From Polyodon spathula (lineage: Eukaryota > Chordata > Actinopteri > Acipenseriformes > Polyodontidae): a stretch of DNA of 64,000 bases. The position numbers were made by a program, and so were the translations under genes. Shown one piece after another: positions 1-10,197 of the stretch (position 1 is its first letter; each line of letters opens with the position of its first letter). A model generated the notes under the pieces. That model did no database searches and was not told the DNA's origin. It saw only the letters and a list, made by a program, of their open reading frames with translations. The stretch is from the NCBI RefSeq assembly GCF_017654505.1, contig NC_054559.1, positions 3,046,781 through 3,110,780 on the forward strand, given 5' to 3'.

Positions 1-639
1 ATGCTGTGGAGACTGGGTTGTTAACACCGATTCCATAACATTCTTAATCAGATCTTTCAAAGTTGATAAGGCACAAACTGTTAACTGTTTGAAGCTCACC
101 TTCCAAAATACATTCCATTTCTAACACACCCTTTTTATGTGACACGCAACTGTCTATCAAATACTGTGAACCAATGGAAGAACCAACAAAGACTTTACAG
201 TACAAGGGAATGCCTATACATTGTGTTATTTAAACTCAAAACAAGGATTTTCTTTTCTTATCTCTGGGCTCTCTCTGGGTGCTCTGGATTTGCTCTTTCT
301 TCAAAACATCTCATTGCTCTCAATTCATCAAACTCTGAATTTCTTCAACAAAGATGCAGTGATGTAATCTTCAAAACTGTCCCAGAGAAGATGGGCTTCC
401 TCTGGAATGACGAAACTTTTGCCTGCAGACTTCACAGAGATACTGCTAACTTCTATAGAGAGGACGACCGTGTTAAGACTTTGTTTTAAACATCACACCA
501 ACAGAATAAGTGTCAAACTCATTACAAGTAGCTGAACTGAAGCCATGCTTTTGATGATATCACAATACGTAATGTGCTTCTATTTAACTAGATGTTGAAC
601 ATTGTGCATGCTTACTTAGCCACATTGAAGCTAAGTACA
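1..639. other. No recognisable gene or repeat
   Basis: AT-rich sequence. An open frame at 139-489 encodes 116 residues with no motif, no repeat character and no family I recognise, so I treat it as chance. Nothing else is supported here. Confidence 0.5.
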
Positions 640-836
640 CAGAAAACAAAACACTGGTACACAAAACTAAACTAAACACTGGTACACAAAACAAAACACT
701 GGTACCTAAAAGAAAACACTGGCAAAGAAAACAAAATACTGGTTTCATAAAACAAAATACTGGTACACAAATCAAAATACTGGTACACGAAACAAAACAT
801 TGGTAAACAAAACAAAAACACTGATACACAAAACAA
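640..836. repeat. Minisatellite, unit about 19 bp
   Basis: About ten imperfect tandem copies of a unit like aaaacactggtacacaaa. The unit length varies slightly and is not coding. The minus-strand open frame across it only reflects the repeat. Confidence 0.85.
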
Positions 837-2879
837 CAACTATATACAGCAATTCCACAAGTAGCAATTGTTTTCTTTTTATATCTTACTTCTTATGTTC
901 TTCCTCTCTGAACAACCAACCCTGATGAGCGGCTGATCCGCTCTTTATATACACGTGACCATCTCCAACTTGGAAATCACTTCATTAATTTGGAGATGGC
1001 CACATTATGCATGTGTTTAGCTGGATGGGGAATTTTAACCACATCCATACCGTATAACAGTAATAATAAACATTGTGTTTAAACACCAAACAATACCTTT
1101 AAATCATATTATAATCCAGGGCTGGCAATGGAAAATAAAACAAGCAATGTGATTGGTTGAGCAAGGTTCCAGCTGTCCGTATATTGGATGAGTACGGAAA
1201 GTTGGAGCCTTGTCACATATTCGAAATCAATGCTCTGCCTCACAGAATTTAAAGTATCGGACGGTAGCCACCTTGCTTTTATAGTTACAGATGTACAGCA
1301 GAGTGATGTACAAACTGAGTGACCAATTACCCGCAGAAAATCTCAAAGTAGTAAGTAGACATGACGATTTGGATGAAGAACAATTAAATGAACTGGAAGA
1401 CAGCAACAAAAAAAAAAAATAATGTAAAAATCGGTCTCTACTAGTCATCCCGACTTTGTCACTTAAAATAATGTATTTTTAGCTGTTTGTAAACGCTACA
1501 GAAAAACACAAAAAAGATACTTCTGCACATAATCTGACACATACCTTGAAGATTTACTAAAATCCAAGACGTATTTTTTTCATTCCTCCAGTCTGTTCTG
1601 CTCAAACAGTGTATCTGCACTGTCAGAGACAGGGAAAAAAAATAACTCAGTGCTGTCTCAACTCCGCCACCTGGTGTATCTTTTTAATGGCATTGTCCAC
1701 AAAATCTAAACTACAGATGTAATTTCTTTTGCATGTTCCAATAAAATTAATTTACTCAGCTTAACTTAGTGTGAAGTTCAAAGTTATACTTTACGTTATT
1801 ACTTTATTGGTGTAAGGATATAAATATATAAATAAATAAATAAATATTTTTTTGCTCTAAACATGATTTTGCTTTTTTTTTTTTTCCAAATCCAGTGCTT
1901 GAGCTGGATTATAAATGCAGTAAGGCCCTTCAGGTTGTCCGTATACGGTGGATATAGACCTCTAGGGGGTTGGAGGCACTTAACTTTGCTGGGCTTTATT
2001 GCATATACAACACAAATTACAAATAAAGATAAGGGTGGGGTGTACCATGTCACACTGCGATACAGACAGTACAGGATACTGCAGGGGATTACAAAACCCT
2101 CTCTACATACACAGATAATACTCCTACACAATGACAATGTGAGCTTCCCCACATTGACAAACATTCATTTGCTGTTACTAAGGGGAATGAGATCTGTCTA
2201 CAAAAAGAACACAAGTTGGACTTTTAAACTCCCTGAACTGTCTATATTATACTTTCTAAATCCAGGTTCAAGCAAGATACATCTTCTGAAAATTCTAGCA
2301 TGCTAAATGAAATGAACACCAATTTGTACAGTGATGAATGTGGTTGCTGTCTCAGTCTGTATATCCTCCATGTTTCTGGTTTTAAGATGGTGCACATACA
2401 CAGATTCTCAGAGCGATTCCCTTCAAAATGCATTGAAGTGCCAATCAATAGCTATCTCATAAAACTTATTAAAATCACTCAGATTTTATCTGCAATTATC
2501 TATTTGAACTTTCTTTTGACATAAAATTATTTTGATCTGCCAGTTTCCTTAGAAATGATTCACCTCTGAAGTGATTTGAGCAAGATTTAATTTGATTACA
2601 TTGGACAAAAAAATACATATGCCAGTGTGTAGTGGTAACTCTTAAGGTGGGTCTAAGCATTCACGTCTATGTAATGAATCAGTTGCATTTGCTGGTTTTA
2701 ATATTTTCATTGTCAGTTCATGACCTTGGTACAGCAATAAAAATATCAGCACCCTTGGGGAAAGGAGAATTGGCTTATAAATCACTCAACCAGACATGGG
2801 GTGAAATGCATTGTAGCAGGGCAGGAGCCCTGCACATGAAGCGTGGGTTTTATGTGTATATCTTGTAATTAATTTAATG
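837..2879. other. No recognisable gene; simple A/T runs
   Basis: Contains short simple tracts, such as an AAAT-type run near 1820-1850 and T runs near 1873. Open frames of 70-150 codons occur on both strands but overlap one another and show no domain, so none is called. Confidence 0.5.
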
Positions 2880-3440
2880 AATTACCTGATGCTCCTGGGA
2901 TAGCCTGCCTGCTGTGTGTGTTTGCCAGCTGTGGATAATCAGCAGGTAGGTGTGTTCCAGCACAACGTCGGGTAAAAAGAGGTCCTGTTTGTTCACCTCA
3001 GTGCTGCTGCAAAGCCACGGACAACGGACTAAAGATCGTCCACGCCGACGGTCCTGCTAGTAGTCGGAGTCAGGGTTTGGTTGGGATTGAATGGAGAAGA
3101 TTAGTTCAGGGATTGTAAATCCCACTAATGTATAGTGAGCGAGGTGTACAGAGCGGGACCTCCATGGTTTAGGGAGTAGCGCACGCCGTTGTTACGGCAC
3201 CTTTATTTTGATAGTTTTTTGTGCTGTTTTATTTGGAATTTTTTGTACAGCTTGCTATAGCAGTCCTCTGTGCGTTACCATCGTTGGTAATGTCACATGA
3301 CCATTTTTATTTACTTTCACTGTTTGTGTTAATAAATCCTGCGCTCCTGTGCCGGTGTTTCAACTTCAACCCCTGTCTTAATCACCTGCCCGTCACTCGG
3401 CAGCGAATGCACACACGCATAAGCAAAATCCTGCTACATG
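2880..3440 (+). mobile_element. Possible LTR-like 3' end
   Basis: The stretch has LTR-like composition, with an AATAAA at 3331-3336 followed by a T/C-rich segment. A Gypsy integrase fragment lies nearby but on the opposite strand. I could not identify both LTR ends, so this is a weak call based on the poly(A) signal and general resemblance to the other LTRs in the window. Confidence 0.25.
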
Positions 3441-3722
3441 CATATAAATGCAAATGCAAATAATTTCATGTTTTAAAAATTTTGAATTTGCAAATGCAAA
3501 ATGTGATACCTTCACTACCAAAACTAAATGCAAATATGTGAATTATACTAAATAACTTTCAAATACTTTTCCATACAACAGACATTAATTGACTGATTAG
3601 TCTATACAAACATTAGTACAATTTGGGCCATATTCATAAAACTTACCGTCTCCTTTATCGTGCCAGTAACAGTGTTTAACATGACGGTATTTTATCTGGT
3701 AATGCATAAATGCCATTTACCA

Positions 3723-4110
3723 TTAAAAAAAAAAGTATTGTGCCATCAAAATGATTTTAGTGCTAGGGGTCTCTGGCCAGGGGCCTAAATCATTGTCTAT
3801 ATTACATGGGGCTATAAATAAGGCCTCTCTTGCCTGCCAGGGCTTTAACAAATTTACATGATAAATTTCACGTTCATTACGGCGATCAGGCAGTTTAGTT
3901 TCATAATTCACCTTTCCTATATCCCGAATCACTTCATATGGCCCCTGCCATTTAGCACATCATTTTGATTCTGAGGAGGGAAGCAGCAGCATTACCTTGT
4001 CTCCTGGTCAAAAGGTTTGAATTAATGCATTTTTATTATAATGCTGCTGTTGCCAGTTCTGAGCCGATTGGAGGTTGTCCTGGGCCAAACGACCAACCAA
4101 ATCCAGACTA
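3723..4110 (-). pseudogene. Ty3/Gypsy-type pol fragment (integrase C-terminus)
   Basis: Reading the minus strand, the segment encodes a broken integrase tail. It begins with a helix-like NLQSAQNWQQQHYNKNA, then a PGDKVMLLLPSSESK stretch, then AKWQGPYEVIRDIGKVNYE and KLPDRRNEREIYHVNLLKPW. This order (PGDKV, then KWQGPYEV, then YHVNLLKPW) is typical of the GPY/F region at the end of Gypsy integrases. One in-frame stop and a frame slip interrupt it. Reverse transcriptase, protease and the integrase core are absent, so only the last roughly 130 residues remain. It is a dead relic. Confidence 0.75.
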
Positions 4111-4984
4111 TCTCTTTTCTACATGACCGACTTCCTTTTAACCCTCAGAATGAAGTGTCAGGCCAAATAGTCCAGAGTACTTTGTTCCCATTACTAGTGT
4201 CCTCACAGGTCGGGGGGGGGAATTTACAACCAAGAATCATTGTCTTTCTGTCACACCTGCTTTGTGTCGTCACTGTCAGTGCATTAACAAACATGCGAGA
4301 AAGGGATGCAGAAACATAGTGTTTCTACAGTACTGGTGGCACCTTTTAACAGCACTTTGCTAATGCTAAATGTTACTCAATACTCTTTGACAGTGTCATT
4401 ACGTTACCTAACTTAGAACATATTAAAGGGAATTACCAAGAAAATCAGCACCTTGAAGACAAAGAGACTTATAAATTAAATGGCAAACATTCAGTTTCTT
4501 TTAGAATTTCTAAATGTAGCACTATTCAGTGTCTAAAAGTAGGGCTAGAACTAATCTGACAATGAATATTTTGGATAAAAATTGTCAAATACAGTGCCCC
4601 CCCCCCAAAACTGCTTAACATAAAAAAGAACAGTCGTACAGGTACCACAGTAGCAGGTGCAGATTACACTGCCTCTGAGTTCCTGATCGTGTCTTAAATT
4701 CCAGATTTTCTCAATCTATTGATGTAAATGTCTGGTCTGCTTTTAATTTTTTCAAGCAAATTGACTTCATCACAGTGCCATTCTCATATTTTCTCATAAT
4801 CACTTTGACATCCAACACATTCTTTCCCTTGCCCAGCGCTTCTTTAACCTGTGCTGCATACCAGTCTGTCTGAGGTCGGGATCACTCACTGTATGCCACA
4901 CTCCGATTGGTGAAACCGCCAATAAAGCCAAAATAAATTCCCCACCAAAATTTCCTGTTATACAGTATACTGATAGCTTTGATT

Positions 4985-5402
4985 GTGAACTGACAGTCCT
5001 GACAACAGGGATGCATGTTACTGACAGTCCTGACAATAGGGATGCATGTTACTGACAGTCCTGACAATGGGGATGCATGTTACTGACAGTCCTGACAATA
5101 GGGATGCATGTTACTGACAGTCCTGACAATGGGGATGCATGTCACTGACAGTCCTGACAATGGGGGATACATGTTACTGACAGTCCCAGCAATGGGGGAT
5201 GCATGTTACTGACAGTCCTAACAATGGGGATGCATGTTACTGACAGTCCTGACAATGGGGATGCATGTTACTGACAGCGCCGGGAAATTTGCATGCATGT
5301 TACTGACAGTCCTGACAATGGGGATGCATGTTACTGACAGTCCTGACAATGGGGATGCATGTTACTGACAGCCCTGGCAATGTGCATGCATGTTACTGAC
5401 AA
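4985..5402. repeat. 31-bp minisatellite, about 13 copies
   Basis: Tandem copies of a unit containing ttactgacagtcctgacaat followed by ggggatgcatg. Copies differ by single bases, and two near 5280 and 5370 are more divergent. There are no unique spacers, so this is not a CRISPR array. The 31-bp unit is not a multiple of three, consistent with a non-coding satellite. Confidence 0.9.
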
Positions 5403-6072
5403 TGTTTCAGTAAAAGACAGCTAAAAAAATTTGGATTATCTATATGAGGATGGTGGGATATTGTTCTGCAAGTTTTATTATTTATTTATTTATTTATTTA
5501 TATTTTAAATTTAGTTGTTGCCAATTTTTTTCACCCCAGTTTTTCTCACCTTTGCTGGATGCGCCACTCGGGAGCCCCTATTCTGCAAGTTTTGTTGTCA
5601 TTTAATTGATCATGTACAAGTCAATACCACTAAAGATCACACTGCCAGTCTGACCAGAAAGGGCGCTGTGTAAGTTTGGTAGTACACTTCTCCATAGATA
5701 GGTCGACTCGATGGTGGGTGGAAACAGGAAGTCAGCAATCTTGGAGGAAGAGTGTGGCTGTGCATATTCAAAATGATTCCTGTGCGATCAGCTGCGGGCC
5801 AGGCAGAGGTGCAGCCCTTTATGTTATTTATTAAATAAAACACAGACATTTTTGGGACAATTAGTCTGAACATTATCTTTGTTTACCATACCACATCACC
5901 CGTGTCATACAGTCAAATACGTAGAGAACAAGAAAGCAAATAAAACGGCAACAATGGCAAAGCACTGCATTCTTTGATGCAGAAAAACTTAGACCTGAGG
6001 TACTGCGCTCAAGGCGAGTCTTCACTGAAGAAAGCTAAATTAATTGCGTATTTCATTATTGTTTACCTGCCT
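5403..6072. other. No gene recognised; TATT microsatellite
   Basis: A TTTA/TATT tract lies at about 5475-5505. The remainder, up to the piggyBac left end, shows no coding or repeat signature I can support. Confidence 0.5.
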
Positions 6073-6413
6073 TTAACACTAGAACCGTCATGGTAGTCAT
6101 TTTGACGGTTTTCACTTTTAAAATTTAAATTACTCTGCGGGTGTTAAAGATTTGCGGTTGTCTGTTCTTGACTTTTCCTGCATACATATATTAAATATCC
6201 TGACGGTGTTTGAAAGTTAAAAAAATAAAAGCACTTCTACCTAGAAACGGCAAAAGTAGTCATTTTGACATCTTATTACAATACATGCTTTTTATTGTCA
6301 ATATAAACCTACGTTATTTTTTATATGTGTACAAGCCAGTTTGTTATCTCTACCTCCGCTGAGTTTACAGCAGTATGTATTTGAATAAAATATTGCTCAA
6401 TTGAAGTCTAGAT

Positions 6414-7190
6414 ATGTGTTATCCAAATCTCTATTGTAATCCTATCAATTCTTTGAAGAACTGTCGTCTGGCTGTCTACTTCAGCATATATAGTCTGCTG
6501 TCTTATAATATTACTATTACAAGAATTTTTCAAGAAATCTTGATAATTCTGCATTTGGATTTGAGAGCAACTACAGATATATTTGCATTAGCAGGAGGAA
6601 TTTGGAACGACTTCATTGAAAACAGCATTGCCTGTTTCAAGCTAAACATAAAACAACACATGGACAAGCAACTGTTTCCAACAAAAGCACGGTGTTGCTG
6701 GGCACCATACACATCAAACAAACCTGTCAAATCTGGGTTCAAGTTTTGGCTAGAAGCGGACCCTACCTCTACCTGTGCAAAGATGAAACTCGCCCAGCTG
6801 ATAAGAGACTGGGTGGCAATGTGGTACTTAGGCTGTAACTGTGCTTAGGAAAAGGGATGAATGTTACCAATAACATTTTTCTTATTTCACTGTAATTAGC
6901 AAAACAAAAACAAAAAAGCCTGGTTGGAACAGTAAATAAAGCGAGAAGAGAGTTTCCACCATCTGCGCAAAACTTAGTTCTCCGTGAAAGCAATCACCAG
7001 TGTCCAGTTGCTGTACTTTACAATGTACTGGACATGGCAGCTGTCAATTTCTTCGTTTTGTACAATAAATACACAGGGGAAAATCTCTTATGATGCTAGC
7101 CACGGAGCTTTGGCAGAAACATTTTGATCAGAAAGCTGCAAAGCGGCAGAGAAACACAGCTCAAACTGGATACAGTGCGTATCAAGTTAC
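6414..7190 (+). pseudogene. piggyBac transposase remnant
   Basis: The open frame at 6414-6848 contains IFQEILIILHLDLRATTDIF, then IWNDFIENS, then DKQLFPTKARCCWAPYTSNK and KSGFKFWLEAD. These are the hallmark DDE core motifs of piggyBac transposases (family knowledge). A frameshift near 6770 is followed by YLCKDETRPADKRLGGNVVL in another frame. After more damage, 6985-7170 gives VAVLYNVLDMAAVNFFVLYN and MMLATELWQKHFDQKAAKRQ, the C-terminal part of the same protein. The first catalytic Asp region and the N-terminus are missing. An LTR element interrupts the frame at 7195. Non-functional. Confidence 0.8.
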
Positions 7191-7194
7191 ACAC

Positions 7195-7614
7195 TGTGAC
7201 AAAGTGCCCGCCCTTGTGTGTATTTTCTGTTATATGTTGTGTGTGGTGTGTAAATGTCGGTGTATAGGCATTGGTACACGGGATATAAAAGGGTCTGTGT
7301 TTCACGTGTGTTTAAAAATGTATAATTGTATTTAGGCACGGGATTGTAGATCACTTCACGTGCATTTAAAGTATTTAATATGTGAGAACGAGGTTGCACA
7401 TAATTAATTCATGTGCTGGGATTCAAGTGAATAATTAATTGGTAATTGAATCTCAGCACAACAGTATATATAGATGCACGTTTTACTTTATTAAGTATTT
7501 TTTATTTTCAATAAACTGGCGCAAGCAAGTGTCTTCATAATTTCACCTCATCTGTCCTGTTTTTGTGTATTAATTTCCTGGTTCTGACGTCACCACTAGG
7601 TCATCTTTGTGAAA
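7195..7614 (+). repeat. 5' LTR of non-autonomous element copy 1
   Basis: Begins TGTGACAAAG and ends near CTTTGTGAAA, giving inverted ends like the related LTRs at 30244, 32761 and 23119. Contains a TATATATA near 7463 and AATAAA at 7510-7515, a usual promoter and poly(A) layout. It is shorter (about 420 bp) than the 579-bp copy at 30244-30822. Confidence 0.75.
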
Positions 7615-7616
7615 TG

Positions 7617-7636
7617 TGGTGTTCTGCGTGGGATAA
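7617..7636 (+). promoter_or_regulatory. Primer binding site, tRNA-Leu-like
   Basis: TGGTGTTCTGCGTGGGAT follows the 5' LTR by two bases. It is a diverged version of the TGGTGTCAGAA motif in the sister element at 32740-32758, the motif complementary to a tRNA-Leu 3' end in many Gypsy elements. Confidence 0.5.
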
Positions 7637-7899
7637 CAGCGCCTCCAAGCGTCAGACCAGGTGAGGTGTTTTTGTGGGAAAAAAAAAGACAAAAGATGGG
7701 AAAGAGGCAGCAGCCACAACAACTGCCGGAGGAACAGCAGCCTGGGTGTTACTGCTGCGCTGCCCCTGGTACCCCCTCGGACAGCTACCCCGACTATGCC
7801 CCATCTGCGGAGGTGAGCCCTACGTGGCCCTCTGCCCTGTCCATCAGGAGAGGGAGGAGCAGGGGTCACCTCAGTCTCCACCACCAGCAGGGGGAGGTA

Positions 7900-8070
7900 G
7901 ACGGGGGGACTGTGAGCGTCCAGCGCCCAGACGGGGGGACCGCGAGCATCCAGTGCCCAGACGGAGGGACCGCGAGCGTCCAGCGCCCAGACGGGGGGAC
8001 CGCGAGCGTCCAGCGCCCAGACGGGGGGACCGCGAGTGTCCAGCGCCCAGACGGGGGGACCGCGGGAATC
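7900..8070 (+). repeat. 30-bp coding minisatellite
   Basis: About six tandem copies of a unit beginning ggggggaccgcgagcgtcca. The 30-bp period keeps the reading frame and yields a 10-residue Arg/Asp/Pro-rich repeat. Confidence 0.85.
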
Positions 8071-8479
8071 CAAAGTCTGACAGGTAGCTGTTCACACCTC
8101 CACCAGCAGAGGGTGAATGCCTGCTGGTATCACTTCCCCCACCATCATGAGGAGAGGAGCTGGAGCTGCCTCTGCCTGCACCACCACTACCAGCAGAGGA
8201 AGAATGCCTGCTGGTTTCCCCACCAGCACCTGCAGAGGAAGAATGCCTGCTGGGTCCCTGTCCACCAGCAGAGGAAGAATGCCTGCTGGTTTCCCCTTCC
8301 AAGGCAGAGGCAGAGCCGCATTAGTCCCCTGTAAGAGAGGCAGAGCCACACCAGTCCCCTGTAATAAGGGTAGAGTACACGCCGCTCCCACCTCCGCCGC
8401 CAGGAGACTACACGCCTCTGCCACCTCCATCGGCAGGAGCAGAGCAGCAGGAGCTGCCTCTACCTCCGCCACCAGCGAA

Positions 8480-8790
8480 GGGTAAATGCTTGCTGGGTCC
8501 CTGTCCACCAGCAGAGGGTAAATGCCTGCTGGGTCCCTGTCCACCAGCAGAGGGTGAATTCCTGCTGGGTCCCTGTCCACCAGCAGAGGGTGAATGCCTG
8601 CTGGGTCCCTGTCCACCAGCAGAGGGTGAATGCCTGCTGGGTCCCTGTCCACCAGCAGAGGGTGAATGCCTGCTGGGTCCCTGTTCACCAGCAGAGGGTG
8701 AATGCCTGCTGGGTCCCTGTTCACCAGCAGAGGGTGAATGCCTGCTGGGTCCCCCACCAGCAGAGGAAGAATGTCCACCAGCAGAGGAAG
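8480..8790 (+). repeat. 36-bp coding minisatellite
   Basis: Seven to eight tandem copies of a unit containing gggtgaatgcctgctgggtc, each encoding PPAEGECLLGPC in the gag-like frame. Degenerate copies continue at 9000-9180 and 9335-9505. The period is a multiple of three. Confidence 0.9.
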
Positions 8791-9507
8791 AATGCCTGCT
8801 GGTTTCCCCTTCCAAGGCAGAAGCAGAGCCGCATTAGTCCCCTGTAAGAGAGGCAGAGCCACACCAGTCCCCTGTAATAAGGGTAGAGTACACGCCGCTC
8901 CCACCTCCGCCGCCAGGAGACTACACGCCTCTGCCACCTCCATCGGCAGGAGCAGAGCAGCAGGAGCTGCCTCTACCTCCGCCACCAGCGAAGGGTAAAT
9001 GCTTGCTGGGTCCCTGTCCACCAGCAGAGGGTAAATGTCTGCTGGGTCCCTGTCCACCAGCAGAGGGTGAATGCCTGCTCCATCAACCAGCAGAGGGTGA
9101 ATGCCTGCTGGATCCCTGTCCACCAGCACCTGCTGGGTCCCTGTCCACCAGCAGAGGGTGAATGCCTGCTGGGTCCCTGGTTTCACCAGCAGAGGGTCCC
9201 CTGTAAGAATGCCTGCTGTCCCCTGTAATAAATGTAGACTACACGCCGCTATCACTTCCACCACCAGGAGCCTACACCGACCACTTGGGCTTTTACAAGA
9301 GGGTCCTCAGTCTTACGTGACCTCGACCGGCTCCTGTCCACCAGCAGAGGGTGAATGCTTGTTGGGTCCCTGTCCACCAGCAGAGGGTGTATGCTTGCCA
9401 TGGGTCCCTGTCCACCAGCAGAGTGTGAATGTCTGCTGGGTCTCTGTCCACAAGCAGAGGGTGAATGCCTGCTGGATCTCTGTTCACCAGCAGAGGGTGA
9501 ATGCGTG

Positions 9508-10105
9508 CTATTCCTAATCTACATTAATGATTTAGATTCTGGGGCTGTTGCAAACTTGTTTAAATTTGCAGACGACACAAAAGTAGGAGGAGTGGCAAAC
9601 ACTGTTGCAGCAGCAAAGGTCATTCAAAATGATCTAGACAAAGATTCAGAACTGGGCAGACACACGGCAAATGACATTTAATAGAGAAAAGTGTAAGGTA
9701 CTGCACGCAGGAAATAAAAATGTACATTATAAATATCATATGGGAGATACTGAAATTGGAGAAGGAATCTATGAAAAAGACCTAGGAGTTTTTGTTGACT
9801 CAGAAATGTCTTCATCTAGACAATGTGGGGAAGCTATAAAAAAGGCTAACAAGATGCTCGGATACATTGTGAAAAGTGTTGAATTTAAATCAAGGGAAGT
9901 AATGTTAAAACTGTACAATGCATTAGTAAGACCTCATCTTGAATATTGTGTGCAGTTCTGGTCACCTCGCTATAAAAAAGATATTGCTGCTCTAGAAAGA
10001 GTGCAAAGAAGAGCAACCAGAATTATTCTGGGTTTAAAAGGCATGTCCATATGCAGACAGGCTAAAAGAATTGAATCTGTTCAGTCTTGAACAAAGAAGC
10101 TGACG
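9508..10105 (+). pseudogene. CR1-type LINE fragment (RT 3' half)
   Basis: Starts abruptly inside the reverse transcriptase at LFLIYINDLDSG, includes the catalytic FADDTK block, and runs into the C-terminal region (LEYCVQFWSP, ERVQRRATRI). A frameshift lies near 9645 and another near 10045. The 3' end is lost at the point matching ...GDLIQAF in the intact copy. Both ends are truncated, and a second LINE follows immediately in the opposite orientation. Confidence 0.85.
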
Positions 10106-10197
10106 TGGCGGTGGATTAAAAGAACATAAGAACATAAGAACATAAGAAAGTTTACAAACGAGAGGAGGCCATTCGGCCCATCTTGCTCGTTTGGTTG

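Larger units (their letters stand above)
7674..9250 (+). pseudogene. Repeat-rich gag-like ORF of LTR element copy 1
   Basis: One frame (ATG at 7674) runs through a Cys/His cluster (CPICGG then CPVH near codons 42-56) and about six 10-residue repeats of the RPAPRRGDRE type (30-bp units, 7900-8070). It then enters proline-rich 12-residue PPAEGECLLGPC repeats (36-bp units) from about 8480. In-frame stops at 8085, near 8148 and near 8835 break it. A 513-bp block is tandemly duplicated (8290 onward and 8803 onward). The frame and repeat motifs match the intact 585-codon ORF at 30894-32651. The Cys/His cluster resembles a gag zinc knuckle only loosely. Function unknown. Confidence 0.6.

Noticed and set aside
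139..489. 116-codon open frame
   Set aside because: No motif, no splice context and no repeat family; length expected by chance.
2632..2868. 78-codon plus-strand frame
   Set aside because: No family resemblance and no splice or repeat support.
4985..5402. Regular 31-bp repeats resembling a CRISPR array
   Set aside because: Units are contiguous with no unique spacers, and the genome is eukaryotic; it is a minisatellite.
8092..9264. 390-codon minus-strand open frame
   Set aside because: Antisense shadow of the triplet-period minisatellites in the LTR element; the plus frame matches the sister ORF.
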